Counted from the stretch's first letter, positions 24,259-33,940 are shown. The stretch: DNA of 64,000 bases from Dama dama (GCF_033118175.1 NC_083697.1:22790001-22854000); one strand, 5' to 3'. The notes: generated by a model not told the origin, from the sequence alone. A program made the numbers and translations.

Positions 24259-24318
24259 GCGACAGGGGTCGCTCGGGGCGCCTTGCCCGCGACAGGGGTC
24301 GCTCGGGGCGCCTTGCCC
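24259..24318. repeat. 30-bp tandem duplication in CpG island
   Basis: Two exact adjacent copies (24259-24288 and 24289-24318) of a GC-rich unit starting GCGACAGGGGTCGCTCGGGG. It lies in SEC24B intron 1 close to exon 1. Confidence 0.95.
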
Positions 24319-24344
24319 GCGCCCGGGGCTGGATAACCGCGATT

Positions 24345-24350
24345 CACGTG
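24345..24350. promoter_or_regulatory. CACGTG E-box in SEC24B CpG island
   Basis: A palindromic CACGTG lies about 0.4 kb inside the gene from the start codon. Such boxes bind USF, MYC/MAX or TFE factors. On the gene strand it also reads CCACG, the core used by XBP1/ATF6-type factors. One motif alone is weak evidence. Confidence 0.35.
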
Positions 24351-24635
24351 GTCTCTGGGCTGCCCCCTTTCAACGCCCCAACTCGCCCCGGCGGTTTAGG
24401 GCCTGGGGCCACACTCCAGAAGCAGCCCGAGCCCGCGATGCCCCGGGTCGGCCCCGCGCCGAGGCGTCCATCCCCCCTCTCCCCGCCCCCCGTCAGGCTC
24501 CCGCCGTGCGGCCCCCGCCCCCAGCCCGGCAGCCCCCAACTCCCGCCGCCCGCCGGCCCTCCCGGCCGGATCGCGCCGCGCAGGCTGCCCCGCCGGCAAC
24601 TAGGCCCCGCGCTCCGCCCCGGCCGCCCTCCTCAC

Positions 24636-24762
24636 CGTTCTGCTGGTGCGGCCCCGGGCCCGGGCCTGCCGGCGCGGCGGCTCCTGAGGCGGCGGCTCCG
24701 CCAAGCTTGGGCGGGATTCGGGCGCTGGCGGCCGGATGAGGGGACCCGGCGGGGGCCGACAT
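24636..24762 (-). CDS. SEC24B: SEC24B exon 1 (coding part), COPII cargo adaptor, N-terminus
   Basis: SEC24B is a cytosolic COPII coat subunit that pairs with SEC23 and selects cargo for export from the endoplasmic reticulum. Reading the minus strand from 24762, an ATG opens a frame beginning MSAPAGSPHPAASARIPPK, recognised as the SEC24B N-terminus and unlike that of SEC24A. The exon gives 42 full codons plus one base, ending in CAG-CAG-AAC-G before a GTGAGG donor (24630-24635). The first base of codon 43 joins the GT that opens exon 2 to make Gly, so the splice is in phase. The start has G at -3 (moderate Kozak context). The frame stays open upstream without another in-frame ATG as far as about 24882, so this is the first usable ATG. 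The segment is very Ala/Pro/Gly rich and lies in a CpG island. The transcription start and 5' UTR limit cannot be set from sequence. Confidence 0.95.
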
Positions 24763-25771
24763 GACGGCGCTGCTGGCGGCGGCGGTTCGGCTTCGGCAGG
24801 GTGGGCGGAGGAAAAGGGAAGGCGGGGCCGGAGAGGCGAGAGGAAGAGGAAAGAACGCGGCCGGCGTCACCGAGGGAGTCACCCGGGACCGCGGCTGGAA
24901 TGCTCACGTCCCACTGCACAGCCCAGCTGGGCCGCCGCGGGCACCGGGACCCTGCCTCGCCTCCGCCCCGAGCGCGGAGCCGCGGGACTCCCACCCCCGG
25001 GTAGTTCCCCTCAGGCACGGGCTGCGCTCGTCGCAGCGCCCCCTGCAGGCGGATCCGGGCGCACCCAGGCCGGAGGCGGGGCGCGGGGCGGCGGCCTCCC
25101 GGGGCGAGAGTGGTGGACCTGGGTCGAAGGGGCGCGGGGCGGCGGTGGGGAGGGAGTTCGAGAGCTGCTTGCGGAGCCCAGCTCCGAAACCCAGGGATAC
25201 GTCTGGCCGGACTGACCCCAGTCACCCTTCCTCCGAAGAGGAACCCGGGGTTTGTCTTTGTTTTTCTAATCTTGAGGTGTTTTCCCCCTTAATATTAAAT
25301 TCTGAAGGAAATAGGCATCCAAGCGCCCTGCCCTTCGGCAGTTATAATGCAAGGCAAACGAAAAAGAAACATTTCTCTATGATAAACACAGAATCTCAGT
25401 CAGAACGGAGAACTTTTCGCACTGACTTACATACCGGGAAGAGCAGAGGGGAAGATGGAGTAGGGGAAACCGAAAGACAAACTTCACCTCCTCGAGATTT
25501 TTGCCAAGGGTTGGCTCGTCCTGCTGGTATTCAGAAGAGAAGCTGTAGCACCCAAAGCAAGAACTCAGCTTCGTGTGTCCTCGTGAGGGAAATCTTTGAA
25601 TCTCTGGCATGTCCCAACAGGCTAACTGGCAAGCAAGCCCTGGACTACATTACCCAAGTCGTTTTGCCATCTTATTCTGGCCACACTTACTCCGTGTTAG
25701 AAATGAAATTGTTCAAAAACATCGAATTCCGAATGGAATCCAGCAAGATGATATTTCTAATTACTGAATGA
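24761..25771 (+). other. Long open frame divergent from SEC24B, coding unlikely
   Basis: An ATG-started 336-codon frame runs from the SEC24B start codon outwards. The first two thirds are GC-rich (Arg/Gly/Pro, few stops by composition). The last 170 or so codons cross ordinary DNA and still stay open. No domain, signal peptide or family is recognisable. Its ATG exists because CATG is its own complement at the SEC24B start. A non-coding divergent transcript is likelier than a protein. Confidence 0.2.
25035..25049 (-). promoter_or_regulatory. CTCF-like motif at SEC24B promoter
   Basis: The minus strand reads CCTGCAGGGGGCGCT, one base from the familiar CTCF core CCAGCAGGGGGCGCT. It lies about 280 bp upstream of the SEC24B start codon in the CpG island. 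Confidence 0.55.
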
Positions 25772-26175
25772 TTATACCGACCATAAAGTGAGTTGTAGAA
25801 TAATGCAAAGTTCCCCTTTTAATTGTTGCCATGAATTAATGATACTTGGTGCTTTAATGCACCAGATGAATCACAAATAGGGTTTCAGTAGTTGGATTTG
25901 TAGGTTTTCTTTTTGGAATTTATGTTTATTCTTATTTCCACAATTCTGGTTAATTTTTCCTTTCCATTTTATACATTTACACTAATAAAGCACCCAAACA
26001 GTACCAAATGCTAAAATATACTAGTTCCTGCATGTGGAAGATACATTGTCAGATTCTTCGGTTTAAAGCCTATGAGTTTGTTAAATGTAAATTTTCAGAA
26101 TCTTTAGAGAAAATTACACGTATAAGACGATCCTGTCCTAGAAAACATTTTAGGTAGATAATAAAAGAAATACAA
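25251..26175. other. Unassigned DNA upstream of SEC24B
   Basis: GC content drops quickly. The end of the long divergent frame (to 25771) lies here. No known gene recognised. Confidence 0.5.
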
Positions 26176-26510
26176 TGTAAGAGAAAATAGTATAATGGGC
26201 TATCATATACTCATCAACTAGTCAACATTTGTCAATTCGGGATAATCTTGTTTCATCTATACCGGCACCAACCTCTACTCTCCTGAGATTATTTTCAAAC
26301 AAATCTCAGACATACTATTTTAAAGGTAAGCATTAAACATGTATCTTTAAATGCATAACATAATCACAATACTGTTATACCTAAAATCATTAAAAATAAT
26401 GTATATCATCAAATATACAATTAACAGTTGTGTTTTGTAGTAGTTTGTACTTTGGAGTTTTAGGATTTTCAACAATACATTATATTTCATCTACACAAAA
26501 TGAGCAAGTG
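26176..26510 (+). mobile_element. Old LINE-like fragment
   Basis: CATATACTCATCAACTAGTC, CAAATCTCAGACATACTATT and AACATGTATCTTTAAATGC follow a common old-LINE 3' pattern. Family uncertain. Confidence 0.35.
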
Positions 26511-26828
26511 CTTTTTCACAGCATTAGCAGCTTTTCCACAAAAACCTAAGCCTCTGTGTGAGCAAAAGGTCACACCTTGCTTCATCAAGAAGATTATACA
26601 ATAACAGTTTTCAACACTTCCTGGGAGTCCTTTGAAAAGTGGCTCAGGAAAAAAAGCCCCTTAAGGGAATAATTAGGCAGTTGGCTTTCTGCCCCTGGAA
26701 TGTATCCTCTTGGGTGTAAGAAGCCCATTTTAATCACAGGTGTAGGGGATGAAGTTGAACCTTGTCTCTTTAGGGGAGACTCTTCTAAGAGGAGGACGAG
26801 AATGCTATGTTTTAACACTTCTTCCCCA

Positions 26829-26949
26829 CAATCTTTTTTTTTCTTCTTTTGGCCAGTCATGGGGAATCTCAGTTCTCCAACTAGGAATCGAACCCATGCC
26901 CCTTGCTTTGGGAGCAGAGTCTTAACCACTGGACCTCCCTGCAATCTTT
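26829..26949 (-). mobile_element. tRNA-derived SINE (CHR type) with target-site duplication
   Basis: Between CAATCTTT copies (26829-26836 and 26942-26949). AGGAATCGAACCCATGCCCC and CTTAACCACTGGACCTCCCT are the tRNA-like head in antisense. Confidence 0.85.
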
Positions 26950-27074
26950 ATCACCTAAGTGGCTTACACTTGTCCACTAATTCATCATAATATTTTCTCT
27001 CATTTTTATGAGTCTTTTTGCATGACAGATTCTACAGTCTTTATGAAAAATATGTTATTTCAACTCTACTGCTT

Positions 27075-27345
27075 CAAGACCCATGACTGCTGTCAGCCAA
27101 GAAGAGGAAAAGGATGAAGGACTGAATGAATGCTTACTATGTACCAGGCACTGTGCTAGTCTCTTCAGATATATTCCCCCCTCCCCATTTAATCCTCACA
27201 GTAACTCTATGGGATATTTTTCTTATCCCCATTTTACCAGAGGAAACTAAGGCTTATATAAAGTTTAAGTAATCTTGGTAAAAATCATGAATCTGTAAAT
27301 AGCAGATCCAGAGCTTAAACCAGAGTCTATTTAGCATCAAAATCT
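27075..27345 (+). mobile_element. MIR SINE
   Basis: Well-kept MIR: TTACTATGTACCAGGCACTG, TAATCCTCACAGTAACTCTA, CCCATTTTACCAGAGGAAAC and AGATCCAGAGCTTAAACCAG. Confidence 0.85.
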
Positions 27346-27479
27346 TTGCTGTATTCACTACAAGCTATAGTTAGTTAATTTACATTTTTTTCTCATAAAG
27401 CTATGCTAATTACAACGTACTATTTTGCTTGTCAAAAGATTTTTCAGTTTTACATATTTAGAATTTGTTCCAGTATTCT

Positions 27480-27620
27480 TTTGAATGGTGAATCTTAAAG
27501 TGTTTGAAATGCAAATTCTCAGGTCCCACCCCATACCTACTGAACTCTGGAGATGGGACCCAAAAGCAAGCTCTCCCGGTAATTCTGATGTACTGGAAAA
27601 TTTGAGAACCACTGCTTTGA
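27480..27620 (+). mobile_element. MER5A hAT element
   Basis: AAATGCAAATTCTCAGGTCC, ACCCCATACCTACTGAACTC, CGGTAATTCTGATGTACTGG and TTTGAGAACCACTGC match MER5A. Confidence 0.8.
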
Positions 27621-29073
27621 ATAGCAAAATGAAGCTGAATCTGTTCCATTCTTTTTTTACATTGGGGGATAATAGTTCTTTTCTTCAGCACATTTCTCCA
27701 ATTTTTTGCCAATTATTGAAAGTGATATTTTGTAGGTGTGTGATTACAGTGCTAGAGTGCCCAATATGGTAGTGTCAATCCTGCTTGTTTTGATGGGCAA
27801 TGCTGAGACCAGGTCTGTGTCCAAAAGAAAAATGCCGTTATTGAAAGTGAGCTCTGCCACAGGTGCAGGAGGGACATTTTTCCTGAATGTCAAATTCTGA
27901 CATGTGCCACTATTTGTCACCCCCAATTCGGGACTCATATTCTCTGTAACAGAAGTTGTGGGAGGCTTGAGCAACTGAACACCTATTTTTATATCAAAAA
28001 AATGCTAATCCAGTTCCTTCTCTGTTGTGTCTGGCTTCCATCTTCCACAGCTTTTTTACCCCCTCTCGTTTTTAAATCACATTTGGCCTTTGTAGAACAC
28101 CTTCCCTCTTTTAGTGGCATTCCCTATTAGGAGTCCCTCTACCAATATGAAGACACAGTTTTCTTTTTTCTTCTCCTTGTTCTGATCTGTTTACACGTTT
28201 ATTGCATTTTTAATAAGCCAGGTATTGGGGATACAAAGATTAATAGGATGTAACCTGTCCCCATATATATATGTGTACACACATATCTTTTACATATATC
28301 ACTACTGACTCTTGTATATGGATTTCTTCGATTTTTCTTTTTCTTTAAACTTACTTTTATTTTTTTCTCATGTTCCCTGTATATCTTCATTTCTTCTTTT
28401 TCTTGGAGCATCCTAAGTTGAGTTCCAAGATTCATCTTATGGCAGGAAGAAATCATTTCACTGTTGTTCATATCAGTTGATCACCTATGTTGATGTCATT
28501 TAACTAGCATTGAAGTCTGAAGTATCTAAGACAACTAAGATCCTAAAATATAAAAAAATGAATAAAAGGGTGGGACTATTAGGCAAATAATGACCACATA
28601 GCCTGTGTGCAAAAAGTGCACTTACAGAAAATCCTCTCAAGTTCTCACTTAGAATATTTGGCTGTTATTTTAGTTATACGGTAATTTCTGTGGCTCTCCA
28701 CTCACCCAGCCCACAGCAGGTTAGAAAGAATAAATCATGAGGCAGAGGAAGGAAACACTGTGGATATAGGCACAATGGCAGCAGCAACACCATTGGTTGG
28801 TGGAATAAATACAGGAGAGACAAGAAAATTGGGGAAAAGGTATAAGTGAAAATGCATAGCAGCCTGAGGCAATTAGTTCAATTGAACAACCTTATATATT
28901 CCACTGAGAATATGATAAACATAGCCCACAGGTCTCTACCATCTGAGAATTTCTAAGCTGGTATTCTGAAGGGAATTGAATAGAGCAGACTCTCATTTAC
29001 TGAGCATCTACTATATAACTTGAAAACTCTTTAGAATATCACTCTTTTATATACAGATATTCATAACTTTGCC
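27621..29073. other. Unassigned intergenic DNA
   Basis: No gene recognised. A short MIR core may lie at about 28990-29020 (TTACTGAGCATCTACTATA). Confidence 0.5.
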
Positions 29074-29371
29074 TCTCAACTACTGCTGCTGCTGCTGCTA
29101 AGTTGCTTCAGTCGTGTCCGACTCTGTGCGACCCCATAGACGGCAGCCCACCAGGTTGCCCCGTCCCTGAGATTCTCCAGGCAAGAACACGGGAGTGGAT
29201 TGCCATTTCCTTCTCCAATGCATGAAAGTGAAAAGTGAAAGTGAAGTCGATCAGTCGTGTCTGACTCTTAGCGACCCCATGGACCGCAGCCTACCAGGCT
29301 TCTCCGTCCATGGGATTTTCCAGGCAAGAGTACTAAAGTGGGGTGCCATTGCCTTCTCCATCTCAACTACT
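29074..29371 (-). mobile_element. Full Bov-A2 dimer SINE with target-site duplication
   Basis: SINE 29085-29360 between TCTCAACTACT copies (29074-29084 and 29361-29371). Two Bov-A units are joined by a linker at 29219-29250 made of GAAAGTGAAAAGTGAAAGTG-type repeats. (GCT)n lies at the left end. Confidence 0.95.
29224..29246 (+). promoter_or_regulatory. ISRE/IRF-like repeats in Bov-A2 linker
   Basis: GAAAGTGAAAAGTGAAAGTG contains overlapping GAAANNGAAA units, the consensus for interferon-stimulated response elements. It is present in the sequence. Activity here is unknown. Confidence 0.5.
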
Positions 29372-29614
29372 AAGAAATCTAATTTATGTTCTATTCTCTG
29401 TTTCAGAAAACAGGGATATACAACCCATTTTTAGAATCTTAGAAACTTTCACATATGAACAGGTTAGGTTCCCAAAGCTCCTTTCTTCAAAAGTCCCAAT
29501 ACAAATCCCGGATGAACTCTCTTAGGTCACAAATATATTTCCACCACACAGAAAAGTGAGTTTCTTTGAAGATTTAGAATCAAGCTTCCTCATCTCTTTT
29601 CTGTTGATGCAAGA

Positions 29615-29795
29615 TGTAAAGTGGTGCATCTCAAACTACAATGTGCCTATGAATCACTTGAAGATTGTGTTAAAATGCACCTTCTGATTTGGTAGATTTG
29701 GGAAGGGCTGAGGTTCTGAATTTCTGGCCAGCTCCCAGGAGATGCTGATGCTTGTGGCCCACGACCATTCTTTGAGCAGCAAGGTTCCAAAGGCA
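29615..29795 (-). mobile_element. MER5A hAT element
   Basis: CATCTCAAACTACAATGTGC, TTAAAATGCACCTTCTGATT, GGAGATGCTGATGCTTGTGG and CTTTGAGCAGCAAGG form an inverted MER5A-like element. Confidence 0.65.
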
Positions 29796-29869
29796 ACTTT
29801 TCATTTACATTTCAAAGTCCACTGAGGAAAGGAATGCCCTCCAAAGAGAGTCTTTTAGCAGTATTCCCA

Positions 29870-30620
29870 CCTACTCACGTGGATTAAAGAAGAGAGTGAA
29901 AAAGCTGGCTTCAAACTCAGCATTCAAAAACAAAGATCCTAGCAGCTGGCCACATCACTTCATGGCAAATAGATGGGGAAACAGTGGAAACAGTGTCAGA
30001 CTTTATTTTCTTGGGCTCCAAAATCACTGCAGATGGTGACTGCAGCCATGAAATTAAAAGATGCTTGCTCTTTGGAAGAAAAGCTATGACAAACCTAGAC
30101 AGCATATTAAAAAACAGAGGCATTACTTTGCTGACAAAGGTCCATCTAGTCAAAGCTATGGTTTTTCCAGTAGTCATGTTTGGGTGTAAGAGTTGGACTA
30201 TAAAGAAGACTGAGCACTAAAGAATTGATGAATTGTGGTGTTGAACTGCTTTTGAGCTGTGGTGTTGGAGAAGACTCTTGAGAGTCCCTTGGACTGCAAG
30301 AAGATCAAACTAGTCAATCCTAAAGGAACTCAGTCCTGAATATTCATTGGAAAGACTGATGCTGTAGCTGAAGCTCCAATACTTCGGCCACCTGATGCAA
30401 AGAGCTGACTCATTAGAAAAGACCCTGATGCTGGGAAAGACAGAAGGCAGGAGAAGGGGACGACAGAGGATAAGACGGTTGGATGGCATGACAAACTCAA
30501 TGGACATGAGTTTGAGCAAGCTCTGGGAGATGGTGAAGAACAGGGAAGCCTGGCATGCTGTAGTCCATGGGGTCACAAAGAGTCAGAGACAACTGAGCAA
30601 CTGAACAACAATAACATGTT
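29870..30620 (+). mobile_element. BovB (RTE) LINE 3' end
   Basis: 5'-truncated BovB. The peptide from 29984, beginning METVSDFIFLGSKITADGDC, with CKSWTIKK further on, is the end of the BovB reverse transcriptase protein. The 3' tail (GATGGCATGACAAACTCAAT, GAGCAACTGAACAACAATAA) follows. Stops interrupt it near 30220, so it is inactive. Confidence 0.9.
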
Positions 30621-30935
30621 GAAGTATAGATTAAAATGGGTCTGGCACATCCATGGCTTTCTACACCTGTAGTACTTTTTTAAGATACTGACCCACCGGT
30701 GACCCAGCAGAAATGATTCCTCCAACTTCCATGGTGGCAGGCAGTTGGGGGTAGGTGGGGAGCTGTGATGTAGATCTGGGGACCAGGTGTGGTGACTGTG
30801 GACTGTGGGAATGACAAGCAACTACTAACGTTCTTCTGGATGCAAAGTAGAATTTTGTAAGAATCTAACGGATGGCAAAGAGAAAACCTATGGTGGTCGT
30901 GAGGGCCCTGATGCCATGTATGTCAAATCAGTATC

Positions 30936-31096
30936 TTCCGATGGTCATGCTGCTGCTGCTGCTAAATCGCTTCAGTCGTGTCCGACTCTGTGCGACCCCA
31001 CAGATGGCAGCCCACCAGGCTCCACCATCCCTGAGATTCTCCAGGCAAGAACACTAGAGTGGGTTGCCAGTTCCTTCTCCAATTCTGATCGTCATG
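30936..31096 (-). mobile_element. Bov-A2 monomer inside ELOC pseudogene
   Basis: SINE 30950-31082, flanked by TTCCGATGGTCATG (30936-30949) and TTCTGATCGTCATG (31083-31096), two changes apart. The repeated CATG restores the broken pseudogene frame text on the far side. Confidence 0.9.
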
Positions 31097-31585
31097 AATT
31101 TATTGTAAAAAAAGAACATGAGCTAACATCAGGAACAATTAAAGCCATGTTGAGTGGTCCAGGTCAGTTTGCTGAGAACGAAATTAATAAAGTCAATTTT
31201 AGAGAGATCTCTTCACATGTGCTACCAAAAGTATGCATGTATTTCACCTACAAGGTTCATTCCATGGAGATTCCTGAGTTCCCAATTACACCTGAAATTG
31301 CCCTGGAACTGCTGATAGCTGGGAACTTCCTAGACTGTTAACTAAAATAAATTATAATAAACTGTTAACTTTTTTCAGTATTTAATACCTATAGTTCAGT
31401 TAGCATATTTTTTCATCTGTAGGATGTTGCCTGTGTGCAATTGAACTTTAAACTCATTGCAAAACAGATTATCTTCTGTTCCTTTGCATAGCAGAGTTGA
31501 AATTTGTTTGATCAACATCAACAAATTAAGGGCATTTTCACAAATTGAGACATGAACAAATATGCCCTTCTTAGGTGGTTTTGCC

Positions 31586-31751
31586 TTACTGTTAGATGTG
31601 ATTTTTTAAATTAGATCTGTGGTGATACAGTAAATGCTGAAATTTAGGCATAAATTGAACATGTTCTATTACTGTTAGATGTGATTTTTTAAATTAGATC
31701 TGTGGTGATACAGTAAATGCTGAAATTTAGGCATAAATTGAACATGTTCTA
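31586..31751. repeat. 83-bp exact tandem duplication
   Basis: 31586-31668 and 31669-31751 are identical, starting TTACTGTTAGATGTG and ending AACATGTTCTA. They lie in the pseudogene's 3' UTR-derived part. Confidence 0.95.
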
Positions 31752-32334
31752 TAGGTAATTAATGGGGTTATATATTTTTATGTTTTTAGTATTTTTCAAA
31801 AAACCTATTCTGATTTTATAGCAGTTGTTAGCATTATTAGGGTTATACAGTTGCATATCATTGCAAATAATTGCATTATAAACAAATTCATAATTTAACC
31901 AAAATATTGATTTTTATAATTCAGACTTGAGAGTTGAAATTTCTTAAGCATCTTTTGATAAATCTCAGTATTGTTTAAGTGTATCTTATCTTTTTGTTTA
32001 TTGCTACAATTTAAGAACTTTATTTAAAATTTTGGAAGATTACTAAGTACAGCTTTAGAAGCTGGGACTTTTTGAACAGTAACCACATGGTCAACAAGTA
32101 AACTATATAACTTTCGTTTCACGTGCATTGTGCATTTTGGTCAATCCAAAGTACAGTATTTTCATTGACTCTAAAGTTTCCTTTGCAATGTTAAAAAAAA
32201 ACAAACAAAACCGAACCACCTCCTAATGGGTTAATATGCTTGATGTTGACATTAATCATCTTGCCACCCATTCAACGATGTTTCCATTTCGCCAATTACT
32301 TTTCCTCTGGCTGGGTATTGTTTGTCCTAGAAAA

Positions 32335-32800
32335 ATACTGTATTAGCACAGGCCGCCATAACAAAATACCATAGCCTGACTAGCTTAAACAACAGAAATT
32401 TATTGTCTCACACTTCTGGCAACTGGAAGTCTGAGATCAGGGTTCTAGTGAGAGCTCTCTTCCTAGCTTGCAGGGCTCCACCTTCTCACTGTGTTTTCCC
32501 ATGGTGTGGGGAGAGCTATCTCTCTTGTGTCTCTTCTTATAAGGGCACCAGTTCTATCAGATCAGGGTTTCAAACTTCTGACCTCATTTAACCTTAGTCA
32601 CCTCCGCAAAGGCCCTATTTCCAAAACAGTCACATGAGGGGTGGTGGTGGTTACGGCTTCAACATGTGAATGTAGAAGCAAGAAATCAGAAGCAGAGGGA
32701 CCTTTAGGTGATCCAGCTGCTAGTCTCCTTTGGCTGCAAACCCCTTGTTTACTTATCAAGTGAAATACTCTTATTTTCCAGCTCTGCTCTGACATGAAGG
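32335..32800 (-). mobile_element. MaLR-type LTR
   Basis: GCCATAACAAAATACCATAG, TTAAACAACAGAAATTTATT, TCTCTTCTTATAAGGGCACC and GGCTTCAACATGTGAATG are the inverse of the LTR at 33390-33940. The two copies therefore face each other, 0.6 kb apart. Confidence 0.75.
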
Positions 32801-32849
32801 AGCTGGAAAACTCTACCCCAGAAGAAAATTACTTTGTACAATCTTCAGT

Positions 32850-32861
32850 GCCATCTGCTGG
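32850..32861 (-). promoter_or_regulatory. CTCF-like core motif
   Basis: The minus strand reads CCAGCAGATGGC, a full match to the degenerate CTCF core CCASYAGRKGGC. It lies outside any repeat I can see. Confidence 0.4.
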
Positions 32862-33387
32862 AAGCAGGCAAAATTGATATACTGTTGCTCCAGAAAGCTG
32901 ATTTTTTTAAAAAATGAAACTATCTAAGTTAAACTATAAGGAGTTTCTTTATTAAAGAAAATTAGTTAAAATTTTTTAAATCACTTTAAAGGATAAACTT
33001 CAGTTAGCTGAAAAAGAATCAGTTGTGTGAGACAATTCACTATTCAGAAAATGCCAGATGAAAAAAAATTCAAATTGGTATGAAATTTCAAAAATTTCAT
33101 CTCTATTCATTTAGAGAGGACATACTTAAAAAAAAAAAAAACTATGATGGCAAGATGTCTAAAAAGCTTGCCTTATTAAAAATGTTCAAGAATTGGCAGG
33201 GTTGAAGGTATCTCCACATTGGGACAAAGTTCAGCAACTTGCACCCAATTCCAGATTCCATAGTCTGTCATTCTATTTGTCATTTGGATTTCATTTAGTT
33301 TGATATTTTCAGTAATTAAAAACCTTTTATTAATATCCTTAAAGTCTTCAAAGTCATGTCCAAGTATAATTCTAGAAAAATTTAAAC
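32862..33387. other. Unassigned intergenic DNA
   Basis: AT-rich with A-runs. No gene recognised. Confidence 0.5.
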
Positions 33388-33940
33388 CTGTTATGGGCTG
33401 AATTGTGTTCCCTCATAATTCAAAAAGGGCTTCCCTGATACCTCAGTTGGTAAAGAATACGCCTGCAATGTGGGAGACCTGGCTTCAATCCTTGGGTTGG
33501 GAAGATCCCCTGGAGAAGGGAAAGGCTACCCACTCCAGTATTCTGGCCTGGAGGAGTCCATGGATGGTATAGTCCATGGGGTTGCAAACAGTTGGACATG
33601 ATTGAGCGACTTTCAGTTTTCATAATTCAAATATTGAAGTTCTAACCCCTAATAACTCAGAACGTGACTGTAGTTGGAGGTAGGGCCTTTAAAGAGGTAA
33701 TTAAGGCAAAATGAGGTCATACAGATGGGTCCTAGTCCATTATGGCTGGTGTCCTTATGAGAAGAGGAAGGGCAATGTAAGGACACAGAGAGAAGGCACC
33801 ATCTGCAAGCCAGTCAACCCTGCTGAACACTGACCGTGGACAGCTAGCCTCCAGGACTATGAGAAAATAAATTTTTATTGTTTTAAGTCAACCAGTCTGT
33901 GGTATTTTGTTATGGCAACTCTAGCAGACTAAACAATGTC
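33388..33940 (+). mobile_element. MaLR-type LTR, interrupted by a Bov-tA
   Basis: TGTTATGGGCTGAATTGTGT opens it. AGGTAGGGCCTTTAAAGAGG, TGGTGTCCTTATGAGAAGAG and the GTGGTATTTTGTTATGGCAA end follow. The left 30 bp are separated from the rest by the SINE at 33425-33620. Confidence 0.8.
33414..33631 (+). mobile_element. Bov-tA SINE with target-site duplication
   Basis: SINE 33425-33620 between CATAATTCAAA copies (33414-33424 and 33621-33631), inside the LTR. Confidence 0.95.

Larger units (their letters stand above)
10639..24635 (-). other. SEC24B: SEC24B intron 1
   Basis: About 14 kb between the exon 1 donor and exon 2 acceptor. No further coding exon was recognised on the minus strand. The first kilobase on the gene strand is extremely G-rich, being part of the CpG island. 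The rest is AT-rich with MaLR LTRs, MIR, L2, old L1 and Bov SINEs listed separately. Confidence 0.85.
23975..25250. promoter_or_regulatory. SEC24B: CpG island / SEC24B promoter
   Basis: GC content and CpG density rise sharply here against AT-rich surroundings, with many CGG/GCC and GGGCGG-like strings, centred on SEC24B exon 1. No TATA box stands out in front of the start codon, as usual for a housekeeping CpG-island promoter. The region holds a CACGTG E-box (24345-24350), a 30-bp tandem duplication (24259-24318) and a CTCF-like motif (25035-25049). The exact transcription start is not determinable. Divergent antisense transcription is plausible. Confidence 0.85.
30850..32220 (+). pseudogene. 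ELOC: Processed pseudogene of elongin C, split by a SINE
   Basis: Elongin C is a small adaptor in elongin and VHL/SOCS-type ubiquitin ligases. Here an intron-less copy starts near 30870: EEKTYGG-like and EGPDAMYVK-like text leads to SSDGH at 30949. It is then cut by a Bov-A2 (30950-31082) and resumes HEFIVKKEH, LTSGTIKAMLSGPGQFAENE, VCMYFTYKV and a proper ELOC end, NFLDC plus stop, at 31341. Four codons are lost after YFTYKV against my memory of the parent. The parental start codon and surrounding codons are damaged, and several residues differ. A long 3' UTR-like tail follows, including an 83-bp tandem duplication, up to an A-rich stretch near 32191-32215. It is a dead retrocopy. The 5' limit and 3' limit are estimates, and no target-site duplication was found for the whole copy. 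Confidence 0.88.

Noticed and set aside
24763..24882. In-frame N-terminal extension of SEC24B upstream of 24762
   Set aside because: The frame is open but begins only with GTG. There is no upstream in-frame ATG, and the known SEC24B start matches 24762.
24135..25225. Several overlapping 60-209-codon frames in the CpG island
   Set aside because: GC-rich DNA has few stops. The peptides are Arg/Pro/Ala-rich on both strands with no family resemblance.
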